Source of the DNA: Acanthacorydalis orientalis
Taxonomy: Eukaryota > Arthropoda > Insecta > Megaloptera > Corydalidae
DNA length: 64,000 nucleotides
Assembly (NCBI GenBank): GCA_034766995.1
Contig: CM068318.1
Location: 2,859,501-2,923,500, forward strand
Direction of reading: 5' to 3'
The notes beneath the pieces were generated by a model. It was not told the origin of the DNA. It ran no database searches and worked only from the letters and a program-made list of their open reading frames with translations. Position 1 is the first letter of the stretch, and every line of letters begins with the position of its first letter. A program made the position numbers and the translations under genes. This document shows positions 38,833-50,372 of the stretch, in pieces.

Positions 38833-39308
38833 TTAGTTGTACAAACTAATTCGGTGATTTTTTTATAGAGAATGATATTCATTCTGAAAATAGTCCGCAT
38901 TATTTTGTATAACTTTATTTATTGAGTAACTGGCGAAAAAAAGATGTTAGCTTTGAATCGATGAAATCATAATGTATTTTCGGAGATCTTTCACTATTTT
39001 AGCATTTTTTGTGTATTAATGCGTCACAACTCTTCCCTACAAAGCTTAACAAATCATTCTCGCGGCTTGGCAGCATTTTTTCAACTTGAATGCGAAAAAT
39101 ATGCAATGTCTAATATGTTGCTTTTCGGACGACATCGTATTTACTACTGTTTTGAGAGGTTGATCCCGATGGCTTGACCAAAATATATAGCGTTTTTAAA
39201 ATTAAGGTCGGCACTTCGAAATTCTAACAAGACGATAAAATATATTTTTTAAAGAAGAGAATTATGACTGGTTCTATTTAAAGGCACCGAATTAATTTTT
39301 GCACCTAA
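38833..39308 (-). mobile_element. Internally deleted mariner element, copy 2
   Basis: 476 bp flanked by TA on both sides (38831-38832 and 39309-39310). The left end is TTAGTTGTACAAACTAATTC. The right end, complemented, is TTAGGTGCAAAAATTAATTC, so the termini are inverted repeats. The minus strand carries mariner transposase relics: an N-terminal part, then a jump to the C-terminal region, with stops. It is homologous to the copies at 15085 and 54578. Confidence 0.8.
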
Positions 39309-39753
39309 TAATTTGACCACAGTGTTAAAATAAGAATATTTAATAAATATAATTTATTTATTTTGTTGAAACATTTTTCCTCGGAACATTTTTTTGATTT
39401 CCTAGAATAATAATACATTTTTTATCGAAATAAATACAATTAATGATTGAAAATATCACTAAAAAAACAATAGTTTATTACAAAACGTTACAAGTTATTA
39501 AATAACACGAAAAGCGGAACTTAAAGAACTTAAAAATGTTCAAAACCTGAAGAAGAAAATCTAGAAATAATTTTTAATTTAATTTATAGATTTTCTAGAC
39601 TATAGTTTTGGCCTGACAGTCTTTCTATTCTATATACACTTCCATCTCTATTTATTTATGTAAACGAATGCTTAATTATGAATTAATTTACCGTAAAAGA
39701 CATTTACATTGAAAAAAGTAATTTACAAAATGAATGAATATATATTTTTAAAT

Positions 39754-39757
<4 letters not shown>

Positions 39758-39817
<60 letters not shown>
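39758..39817. repeat. (TA)n microsatellite
   Basis: TA tract of about 60 bp with one ACA interruption. Confidence 0.95.
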
Positions 39818-40970
39818 AGTTCTAAATTGCGTTAATAAAAGCATTGAAATTTTAATAAATATGTAACAATTAATTTGCAAAACGTATAATTAATACAGAA
39901 AAAATTAAGAAATTGTCAGAAGTACACTTGAAAATATTACATTCATTATACAAATAACGTTAAATGAAAACGCACATACACATATATTTTTATAAAATAA
40001 CACAAACACACACACACATTTTTATACGTATATACATTTAGATGTATATACGAATGTATGTATAATTTCAAAGATTTGAATACATCTAAAGTATAAATAT
40101 CAGAAGAAAAAGTCATACAATTACCATCACAAGTACCCGTAAGTATACCGAAATGAATAAAAATATCAATAAGAAAGTCAGTAACTGCTCATTAAAATCA
40201 ACATCTTTTTTTATTTAAAACATAAGCTGCTTTTCTCGGTACACAGTATTTATACATATTTCTATATTATTCTATTCCAATGAAAACATAAAATAAATAT
40301 TTTTATGTACAGAGATCCGTACAAAAACGCGTATAATGATGTCTCGAAAAATTTATTGTCAAAGCGACTCAGAATTATACTGGCTTTATTTTGTTGTGAA
40401 ATTGTATTATTTAAAACGTAGATTCACGTCAAAGTTGTAATTTAATGCACAGGTACAATTAAACCGTCGGCGTTTATTGCTTTACCTTGACGTGATTTTA
40501 TTTATAATTGTGTACATAGTTAAAGTGTAGCAGTTAGTAAATAACAGAAACATTAACTTTTTTTTAAATCCGACAGATTGTACAAGCGTTAATTTTTGAA
40601 ATCGTACTGACACTATTACTGAAGTAAAAAATAATAATGTAATTATTTGCATTTATATTGCAATGTTGCAATTAAACACACCAAAAGTAATCTATTTTCA
40701 TAAATACTAAATTATCTTTTTATAAATTAAATAGAATGTTCCAAAAGAGCTAAGCACAGTTCTAAAAATTAATAATATTTCATCTAACAAGTATGCTAAA
40801 CACAATAAAATTTAAACAGTCATATTTGAAAAAGTTGCAAAAAGTGCTGTGTCAGTCGATGTTAATATTTTCGATCTGCAATTTCCATTTGAATGGTGTT
40901 TTATTAAGGGTGATGAATTATATTAAAAATATTATTACAAATTGATCTTATGTATAATTTATTTTAAACT

Positions 40971-41001
<31 letters not shown>

Positions 41002-41632
41002 AGATAAATGAAAAAGTCGTTAAAAAATGATGTTAGAGTACTCGTATCTGACATAATAATAACTGTGTATATAATTTAACTTCAAACACGAGGACAGACA
41101 ACAATAATTAAAAACAAGACTTGTAAAATTACACAAGAATCTCACACAGATACGACCTGGAAAGCTGATTCGTTTGGTTCATGACAAGGTTCCAAGATAT
41201 TTGTCCATGAATTCAGGAATTGTTTACAAAGATTTTAAAGGAATCGTTCTTTAGAAATTAATGTCGTACTAACACAATTATATTAGAAGCTATGTATAGA
41301 TAAATCAAGAGTAGAAATTTGTTGTGGCAGACTATTACAGAAGTGTGTTTAATGGGAATAAACCGGAAGGATAACAGAACAGAATTATATATTTTTTAAA
41401 CGAAACAAACACACGATTTTTATTAAATAACTGTTTCGTCAAGACTATAGATATCTAAATATCAGATTTCAATATCTTAAGATCAGGATTTCACTAAATG
41501 CATCTTTTATACAAAAAGAAATGAAATGGGTCAACATCTAGCATATCACATAGAGATTTATACAAATTTGTACAAAATGCGTATCTAAATTAAATGTTAT
41601 TTAAAAAAAACGTTGAAATAATTACCAGAATA

Positions 41633-41865
41633 CAGTTTTGACAAAGTGGCTAAATTTACTTTCACAAATGAATTCTTTTTTCTCCCTACAAACTACAATA
41701 AAAATTTCTGATCGAAAATGTTCAATGAATATTTTTTTTCCTTTGATTTAGATGTTGATTACTTCATCTTCAGAGCGACTAAGTACAGAAAAAACCGACT
41801 CGTCGAACATTTTTGATTAGAAAAATATTTGCGACGCGAAAAAAGAATTCATACGTGAACTGAAA
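41633..41865. mobile_element. Palindromic Tc1-like MITE copy
   Basis: Starts CAGTTTTGACAAAGTGG immediately after TA. Then CTTTCACAAATGAATTC, TTTCTGATCGAAAATGTTC and CTTCATCTTCAGAGCG follow. The right part (AACATTTTTGATTAGAAAAA, AAAAAAGAATTCATACGTG) is the inverse arm. Confidence 0.75.
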
Positions 41866-42272
41866 TAAATAATTATTAAAAAATGAATACCAACATTCTT
41901 CAAAATAATCGAATTAACAAAGTGTCATTATAAAGCACAACATTTATGTACACACATTTATATTTGTATTATCAATCTGTATAAAAACTAAGAGAATTAT
42001 GAAAAGAACGTTCGTAGTATAAATACGATAGCAAGTTGAGATAACATGAGGGTGCATAATATTGAACTGTATGAAACAGATATTATATCTACATAGAATT
42101 CACTTCTCGATCGCTATCGAAATATCCACCCCATGTCTATGTGGAAGTAAAGGTTTGACTAGATAGATGAATTTGTCACGCCATATAATAAAGACTGGTT
42201 TCCGTTGACGAGAAAATGTACACATTTACAAACGCATAGGTGTCGTCATTCCTTGTATTTATTTATACATAT

Positions 42273-42283
<11 letters not shown>

Positions 42284-42332
<49 letters not shown>
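42284..42332. repeat. (TA)n microsatellite
   Basis: TA tract of about 49 bp preceded by CATATA units. Confidence 0.95.
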
Positions 42333-42335
<3 letters not shown>

Positions 42336-42618
42336 CAACTAGGTGTCTAAAAATCCTTACAAAGCTTAATTAAATCATATAGAATTAGAAAATTGTAATT
42401 AAGTTATGCATACAAAAGTTTGTATGCTATGCACATTTCATTATAAGAAAATGATTTCAAGTTGTTTCACTTTACTCTACTCTTGTCTAACAATTTAATT
42501 ACTTATATTGTTTTCATGAACAAATAGAATTTTATTGTAAGCAACAATGAGTTTTGTTATAAAAAAAATGAACTCATTAAAGAATATCAGATTAAACACC
42601 ATATTTATTGTTATTTAG

Positions 42619-42846
42619 TAACCATAAAAATACGAGTAAATCTAAGAATACTAAACTAAAACCGTCTATCGTTATTGTTCTTTTTTTTGTTCTTGTACAT
42701 GAATTATTTATAGTGAATCCATTTGAATCCGTTAGCTACAAGAACTCAAAATCACTTTTGAGTTCTTATAGAAAACAAGAAATCAAGAATAGAAAATTTG
42801 AATGGAATAACAATCAATTTTCTAGTTTTAAATCAACCCTGTATAG
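42619..42846 (+). CDS. Candidate gene B exon with a membrane-spanning segment
   Basis: The acceptor is TATTGTTATTTAG and the donor CTGTATAG|GTAACA. Together they enclose 228 bases open in one frame (1 + 75 codons + 2). The translation has a Lys/Ser-rich start, then a hydrophobic stretch (SIVIVLFFVLVHELFIV, roughly residues 16-32 of the exon) that could span a membrane, then a basic tail. The codon phase (2 in, 2 out) is compatible with the candidate exons at 17952 and 24098, which would imply introns of 6 and 18 kb. No family is recognised. It could be a chance ORF in AT-rich DNA. Confidence 0.3.
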
Positions 42847-43016
42847 GTAACATATTTTTAAATGTAGATTTTATAACATTAGTTCTTTTAAGAAAAAACT
42901 GTAAGTATCAATTATAGCAAATAATTATTATCTGTATTTCTGTTGACTATTTAATTTTTTTATCGCTCTTGAGCAATTTATTGAAATGTGATTTGAAATA
43001 AATTTTCACAATAAAT

Positions 43017-43021
<5 letters not shown>

Positions 43022-43081
<60 letters not shown>
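43022..43081. repeat. (TA)n microsatellite
   Basis: TA tract of about 60 bp. Confidence 0.95.
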
Positions 43082-43085
<4 letters not shown>

Positions 43086-43169
43086 GTACGCATTTATATA
43101 TTACTATATACTTTTTATGAATGATATTAAAAATAAAATATGAATAACATATGTCATTTTAAAGCTTGC

Positions 43170-43540
43170 ACCAATCTAAATAGATGAATTCAAGATGTGC
43201 TCGTGAAAATTGTATGCGGCACCAATGAATAGTTTAGTCAGTTAGTTAGTTGTATTTCTGGCAGATGGGGCGTAGCGAACGACTAACATTAACACCAATG
43301 CATTTAGTACATAAGGATGATGGATAAAGACACGACTTTGTATAATTTGTAGTGTATTATACCACTTGTACAAATAACAACCCTCGAAACGAAAGGGGTT
43401 TACGATACACTCCTTACTCGTGCGAGGGTCTGAAATGATGCTGCTGAATTGTTACCCCAGTACCTGTACATTGGAAAGGGTGAATTCACTACAAGTAGCA
43501 GATAATTGCTTGTAATTGAAAATAATTACATTGGTTTATG
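43170..43540. promoter_or_regulatory. GC-richer non-coding island
   Basis: Mixed-composition patch with E-box-like CAGATGG and CACTTGT words and no coding frame. Candidate regulatory DNA by composition only. Confidence 0.3.
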
Positions 43541-43659
43541 TTGCGGTTATGGGTGTACATTTTAAAGATTCCTTATTTACGTGATGTTAGTCATTTGAAT
43601 TTTAGATCTGTTTGTTTATCAAATAGTTTTTTTTTATAAAATAAATCATTTTAGATAGG

Positions 43660-43704
<45 letters not shown>

Positions 43705-44719
43705 TAGTTTTTAATTTAACAGCAATATTTTTCTCAGAAAAATGTTACAAATTTAAATATACTTCGTTTTAAATGAGGTTTAACATAATAATAAATTTAA
43801 ATATCAAAACATAATCAAATACATAATACATAAATACAATAATAAATACATCGAATAAATAAATAATAAATAATTAAATAAATGTACACAGTCAGGTGAA
43901 AACTTTTTATTTTATATCAAAATATTTTTCCTATATCTAAAATATAAAAGATAAAGTATAAAAAAATCGTTACTTGTTACTCACCTGGTCACTTTGTTTG
44001 AGGTAGATTTTAATTATTTGCTCATCAAGTTTTTTTTTTACAAAAATGATATATAGAAATCATGCCAGTGGATAAAACTGTAAGGAAAAAAATACGATTA
44101 GTACACGAGTTAATCTGTATAAAATTTCTTAAAATAATAAAAAGAAAAATAAAGGACCTCATTTGTTTTCGTATAATATTATATATTATCTATTTGTCAA
44201 CTAATCATTTGAGTATATGAGTGGGAGTGAGTCAACCATTTTGTATAGTAGGCTGATTTTTGTACTTGACTTAACAACCTTATTTTTAGATTCTGCAAGG
44301 AAATGATTATGAAAATAAATTCTTAAAATTACTAAGTGTGGAATGTGTGTCATTCATACTTAATTAATATATCAGATTTATAAAATTAGAAAATTATAGT
44401 ATTAAAAAAAGTAGATTATATAACTTCCTTGTAACTGCATAATAAAAAACTGGAAAGGACAAACTGTATTATAAAGAAATGAGTCCATTCTCAATTTATT
44501 TTTCAAAAAAATTATTTAGTTTTACGCAAATAAAATCTATCAATAGATGTTTATTTCAAAAATCATATAGAGATTATAATATAAATTTTTTAAAATTCCG
44601 CTGTTATAAAAAAAATATCGAACGAGATAACAATGCGAATATATGCACGTCGAAAATAATATATGCATGAAAAATGTACACATAGTATGATACAATAAAT
44701 GCGACTTCAAATCAAATTA

Positions 44720-44960
44720 CTCCATTATCATAATTTGTAATTCGAAGTTTCGTGATTCGGTTATAGAAGTTTATATAATGCCCGCTTCGAACAGAATAAA
44801 TACATAGTAAATAAAACCATCTCTCCCTGTATCCACGCATCTCGAGATGGAATTGAAATATTATTGACCGGTCGCCTGTTAATATTCAGAATACAATGAA
44901 AACGTACATATTACTGGTTACACACGCCGTGACGTTCACTCAACGTGTGCTTCGAAGAAT
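44720..44960. promoter_or_regulatory. GC-richer non-coding island
   Basis: Patch with CGAGATGGAATTG, GACCGGTCGCC and ACACGCCGTGACG. No coding frame is supported. Confidence 0.25.
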
Positions 44961-45418
44961 ATGTTTTGTATTTAACTATTATATTATTCAAATTTATTAT
45001 TTTTCAAACAGTACGGTTTAATAAATTAGTATACAAATATATGAGTTAGTGTAAACATAAATAATTTATTTACCCAATTTAAACAAGCACAGAAACACAA
45101 CATTAACCTTATTATTGTAATTAACAAATGAACGATTAATAACCAGAACTTTTTTCATTGAAAATATATTCTTATTGCAGTTACTATCGATATGTAATCA
45201 TTATCGTTGAATTCGTTAATAACTAAAACACACCAACATATATCTAGGTATATTTTAATATTTGAAAATATAAATTCACTTTACATTACTGAAATGACAA
45301 AGAAAATGCTTCTATTTTGTTTGATTACAGAATTGTTATTTTCATGGCATACTTGATAGTTTATACACATCGTTTATGTATTGTATCTTTTCATATAAGC
45401 AATATCAACATTATAAAA

Positions 45419-45449
<31 letters not shown>

Positions 45450-45463
45450 GAAAGAGAGAGAGA
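45419..45463. repeat. CT/TA/GA microsatellite forming a hairpin
   Basis: A CT repeat runs into a TA repeat and then into GAAAGAGAGAGAG. The CT and GA arms are complementary, so the locus is a near-perfect inverted repeat with a self-complementary TA centre. Confidence 0.85.
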
Positions 45464-46033
45464 TACACATAATGAAATTTTTAATTCTTATATGCTTGGA
45501 AAAATTACAAATAGAAACGATGCTTAGGTAGTTTGCAAGAAAATGAAATAATGGACAGAGTGGCGAAAAGTATTTTCTCTGACAATATATATATATATAT
45601 AGGATGTGTTTCCATACTATTTATACGATTTAAAAAAGGAAGATATCTATTATCTCAATGTTTAAAAATAATTTTAATTTTTATGCACTTGATCTAATAC
45701 AGTTTTATTTTCAAATCAGGATGATCATATGAAAACCAAGTAGTTCGACACTGATTATACAAACATTCGACCTATTTTCAATTAATTATAAGCTTTTTAA
45801 ACGTGTCGATATTTTTTGAAGAGGAAACTATCTGAAAATGTTTGTTAAAAATTCAATCCAAGAATTAATTCTATCTAAAATTAATAGTTTATCAAAAAAT
45901 TGGATGTACAAAGTGAAACGTGTCGAGAGAAATGTATTTAAATCTGTTTACATTATTTTAACTAAATAATTCTATTGTCAAAAAAGAGCGTTTTAAATTT
46001 TATCTCATAAATCCTATATTTTATATTCATTAT

Positions 46034-46046
<13 letters not shown>

Positions 46047-46104
<58 letters not shown>
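46047..46104. repeat. (TA)n microsatellite
   Basis: TA tract of about 58 bp. Confidence 0.95.
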
Positions 46105-46107
<3 letters not shown>

Positions 46108-46430
46108 CGAGATATTTGTTTCGAAGTTGTTAAAAATGATTAATTTGTATTACTCGTATTATTTCTTCACGGGTATTTGATCTCATTAGTTACACACAAA
46201 TTGTTAAATCAATTTCGAGTCTGGAATACGTTTAAGCGGCATTAAAACCATTATTACAGTTAAAATCCAACTTTGTCAGCAATATTTAGTGATGAGTTGT
46301 GAAAGTTCGATAAACACATTCTGTATTTATATTAAAACTGTATTCATAAAGTATGGAAAATATTTTGCATTATTGAAACATTTAATTATTACAAGTTAAA
46401 CATGACTGCGATTTTAAAAAAATATTTTCT

Positions 46431-46595
46431 TACTGTCACAATTGATTTTTTTTCTCTCATCACACAAATCATGAAAATGTTTCCAATCAAAAATGTGATT
46501 GTCTGACATATTTGATTGTTGCTTATAGAATTTCGATAATGATTCCATCAACGTCAGAGCGTCGAGGTACAGAGAAATCTGTATTCCTGATAAAA
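46431..46595. mobile_element. Palindromic Tc1-like MITE, left half
   Basis: Contains CTGTCACAATTG, CTCATCACACAAATC, TTTGATTGTTGCTTATAG and CATCAACGTCAGAGCG in family order. Confidence 0.6.
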
Positions 46596-46826
46596 ATTAG
46601 ATCGACAAATTAAAAAGATGTATTTTTTTTAAAAAAAAAAATCTAGTACATAGCAATATTAAATTATTGATGGAAATAAATCTACTAAAGATTTGTTTTA
46701 ACCACTAATATAAATTATAAGTTTAATAACTTTATAACTGAATCAGTTTAAGATATTAACTATATATTTGAAAGGATGGAACTAAGACATTTTTATTTGA
46801 TGATAATTTTCATTTTATAAAAATAG

Positions 46827-46829
<3 letters not shown>

Positions 46830-46879
<50 letters not shown>
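46830..46879. repeat. (TA)n microsatellite
   Basis: TA tract of about 50 bp. Confidence 0.95.
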
Positions 46880-46882
<3 letters not shown>

Positions 46883-47340
46883 GCGTGTGTCTGAATAGCT
46901 CACTCGATTTATTTATTTATTTTGAAATAATTGTCAAGTGTACTCATCCGATGCTAAGGTTTCTCTGAATTCGTTCTCCGCTGCGAGACGAGGAACGAGC
47001 ATGTACGCATACATACCTTCAGAATACCAGGCATTGAGTAATGTGTCTGCTGAATTTTTTCAATTATAAACTCTATTTGGCTTACGGAACACAACAGCAG
47101 ATTGTGATGTAATCTCGTTACCGGCCGAGCTCAGCGAACAGTAAACTCTGGCGGGAAACAATCTAACTAAACCGAACTGCTAAACCTTAACTGGGGTAGA
47201 ATGATTGCATTTGTCTGGCGTACAGCAAGTGGGAGACGCTCCGCCATTTACCGTTCTATTCCATTGTATAATAATTGAACAGAATATCTCGGACAACGTA
47301 ATAACATTTACAATATCGTTATAAATGAGTTCTTGCGTTT
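46880..47340. promoter_or_regulatory. GC-richer non-coding island
   Basis: About 450 bp of mixed composition starting right at the end of a TA tract, with GAGACGAGGAACGAGC, TACCGGCCGAGCTC and GGGAGACGCTCCGCC. No splice-supported exon was found. It is a candidate regulatory region about 1.2-1.7 kb upstream of the first ODC promoter. Confidence 0.35.
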
Positions 47341-48298
47341 ATTTAGTACTCACGATTCCAATGTACGACTTTTCGAATTTTGTTATCTAACAATATAAAA
47401 ATGTCAACAATATTTAGATATTGTTTCTTTATTTTGTTCTTAAATCCTTTTGTTACATTCGTCTCTGTACGTTTTTTTTTCTTCGCGAAACATATATTAA
47501 TTTGTAGAATTTCAGCTCGATCGAAATTCTATACCATAACGAAATTATATATATATATATATTATTTATATTTTTTAAGCCTCCTAATAATATTAATCAG
47601 TAAAGAAGTATACACAAAAATCGAATGCAACAAAAAATAATGGATTACATGAAAAACTTAAAATAGTGTTAGATGATTATAAAATAAAAACAAATAAATC
47701 AATTTTAAATTCCTAGGGGATGATTGTCTTAGTTGTCTTTAAACCTTAAACAACTAATTAGCTTAATATCAAAAATAAACAACGCATAAAATAATAACAC
47801 ACAACTATAAAAAAGAACACACAAATTTCTGAAAACATTGAACCGAAATGAATGGATGAATGAGACTTTAGACAGGATAGTAGAAATTCTAATAGCAAAA
47901 AATCAATCGATATTTATGTACGAAAATTTAGAACATACCCATGGAAATTTATGTAAGGGAACTTTTTGAACAGACCTCTTGCACACGAATTAATCCATAA
48001 AGACAATATTATTAATAGTCCGTTTATAGCGTATACGGCTGACATCAATGCCTGTACTGGTGCGATTTAAGATTAAAACACGCCCGTCTGTTTAGAAAAT
48101 TACAAAATTAATTGAGATGATGATAATTATAAATCGTGGATGTAACATAAAAACGTGTTTAAGATTCAATAATATCGCTCTTAACATAGGAAAGATATGA
48201 TAGAAATAGACCTGTTTTTAATAATACATAATTATATTTGGTGAACTGAAACTACTGTACAAATATTTTCGGATATTTAGTAATCGTGATTTTTTACC

Positions 48299-48520
48299 AG
48301 TCATCCCTCTGTTATGTATCCATCCTCACTACTGTACTTATTTATAAATGAGGCACGGTATGTCCGTTCTGACTAATGAATTTCAACTGACCTGTCATTA
48401 TCTAAGTTATGTATCCGTCTTAACAAAAGTACTTGTCACATTCCCGTCAATATCTAAGTTATGTATCCGCCTTAACAAAAGTATTGTCACGTTCCTGTCG
48501 TGATCCCTGTGTTCACACAC
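48299..48520 (+). repeat. 52-bp tandem repeat directly upstream of the ODC-1 core promoter
   Basis: Two close copies (48391-48442 and 48443-48493) share CCTGTCA.TATCTAAG, GTTATGTATCCG and TTAACAAAAGTA, then a TTGTCAC block. A partial, diverged copy is visible upstream at about 48299-48343 (TCATCCCTCTGTTATGTATC), and a truncated start of a fourth follows at 48494. The repeat ends about 60 bp before the TATA box. It may multiply an upstream activator site, which is inference. Confidence 0.8.
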
Positions 48521-48555
48521 TTAGATAAAATACAATTTCATCATACAGAGGACAG

Positions 48556-48592
48556 TATATAAACGGTAGTTGAGATCTCATAAGTCAGTCAA
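48556..48592 (+). promoter_or_regulatory. Core promoter of ODC-1 (TATA + initiator)
   Basis: TATATAAA at 48556-48563 is followed by the arthropod initiator TCAGTC at 48585-48590. The initiator A (48587) is 31 bp from the first T of the TATA box, the canonical spacing. The predicted start is about 504 bp before the ODC-1 ATG. A donor-like AATA|GTAAGC at 48651 and acceptors at 49042 or 49054 suggest a 5'-UTR intron. Confidence 0.65.
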
Positions 48593-49090
48593 GTAACAGA
48601 ACCCGCGTGGTTATATTCATTGTAGCAATAATTAGTATTAAACAATAATAGTAAGCAAATATTTGTTGTTTTTATTTCAAACCTGCAGCATTCATGTTAT
48701 AAACATATATAAAATATCCAAAATATAACACCTTGTACATTTTTCAGTATCTTGATCTAAGTCATAACAGCTGCGTGTTTTTTTAATTCTCACGCGTTTT
48801 CACATAAAAGCATAATCATTCAATCAATGATTAATAATTGTATTAAGTAAATAAGAGTGGAACATTCTCGTCTATCTGGTTTCATTTTCAAGACGATAAA
48901 AAAAAACTTCTAAGCTCTACTTAACGTACATCACATTAACGTAAATAAACCACTTAGAAATTATCATTTGTGATAAAAATTCAATATTTATATAAAGTTG
49001 ACATTTGTTGTATCACACATAACGATTTTTATACCGTCGCAGTGGTTTGTTTAGAAAAAGTATCCTGTCTTGTATTCGACAAATATAATT

Positions 49091-50314
49091 ATGGATAATA
49101 AAAAATTTAATTGTACGAAGAATGAAATTCGAGTGATCGATTGTTTGAAAGTCGACAATAAGGAGGTGGCCAAGTGGATTGTAAAGGAAATAGATAGAGA
49201 TGACCAAGCATTTGTCGTTTGCAATATTGGAGATATTATAAGAAGATACAAGTATATAAAAAATGCGATGCCTAGGGTGCATCCTTACTATGGTAAGAGT
49301 TTTTTTTATATAAGTTTAAGAAATCGTTAATATTCTATGCCATCAGTGTCTTAAATTAGCTCATAAGTTTTAGATAAATTACGAAATGTATGTTTATTAA
49401 AGATATTTAAATCTTCGTATTGATTTTTTTTTTGAACAACGGTTCTGTTTACCTTTATCACGACCAATTTTAATATTTATTTAGCCAGATTTTAAATAAG
49501 TTAGAATTCACGATTGATATTTAATTCATAGTAGGAGGAACAAGTACAACGGCTCAAGTATACATAACAAAATAAAAGAGACAAAAAAAATTACAACATA
49601 CAGATATAACACTTTTCAAAACATTTTCATTGCAGTAAATATTTGATTCATGACAAATTAAATGGAATTTTCGAATGAAATACTGAAATTCTGTTCATTT
49701 TAGCGGTAAAATGTAACAACGAACCAATTGTTCTGGAGACGTTAGCGACGCTCGGCGCTGGATTCGATTGTGCATCTCCAGGTGAAATCGACGCAGTGAA
49801 AGCGTTACAAGTTAATTCAGAGCGAATAATATTCGCGAACCCTACAAAACCGAAATATTTCATTGGATACGCCGCGTCGACAAATGTCGACTTCATGACA
49901 TTCGATTGCGAAGCAGAACTGTTTAAAGTGAAAGAAATGTTCGAAAAAGCTAAACTGGTTTTAAGAATTCGGAGCGACGCTACGAAGTCGACATTTGTGT
50001 TGGGGAAGAAGTTCGGCTGTGATCCCGTAAATCGTACGTGTGTTCTCTTAGATTTTTTTTTTTAAAAAATGTGGTTGATTAGAACGTTGAGGACTGACTA
50101 ATCAGAATAAATGGGTTTAAAATTTCACAAAGACTGGTAGGAATTGAAAGAAGCGCTAGTTTGAAAATGAAAATATATTTATATGAATTATTAAAAAAAA
50201 AACAAACGGATCGTTAGAGTAAAATAAAACAATGTTAAAATGATCAAAAAATTTGAGACATAAAAAATTATTATTCAAATATATTTTAATTAAACCAATT
50301 ATTAATACTTTCGG

Positions 50315-50372
<58 letters not shown>

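Noticed and set aside
44479..44670. 63-codon basic ORF resembling a mitochondrial presequence
   Set aside because: Composition is what AT-rich DNA gives by chance (Lys, Asn, Ile, Phe, Tyr). No acceptor is in phase with the candidate gene B exon and no family is recognised.
47401..47640. ORF with two hydrophobic stretches, superficially like a small two-pass membrane protein
   Set aside because: Part of the second hydrophobic stretch is encoded by a TA repeat (IYIYIYY), no splice or promoter signals fit, and T-rich DNA readily gives Phe/Leu/Ile frames.
49013..49282. Minus-strand ORFs over ODC exons (also at 49648, 55155, 61702 and 63251)
   Set aside because: Antisense shadows of conserved ODC exons, with no signals of their own.
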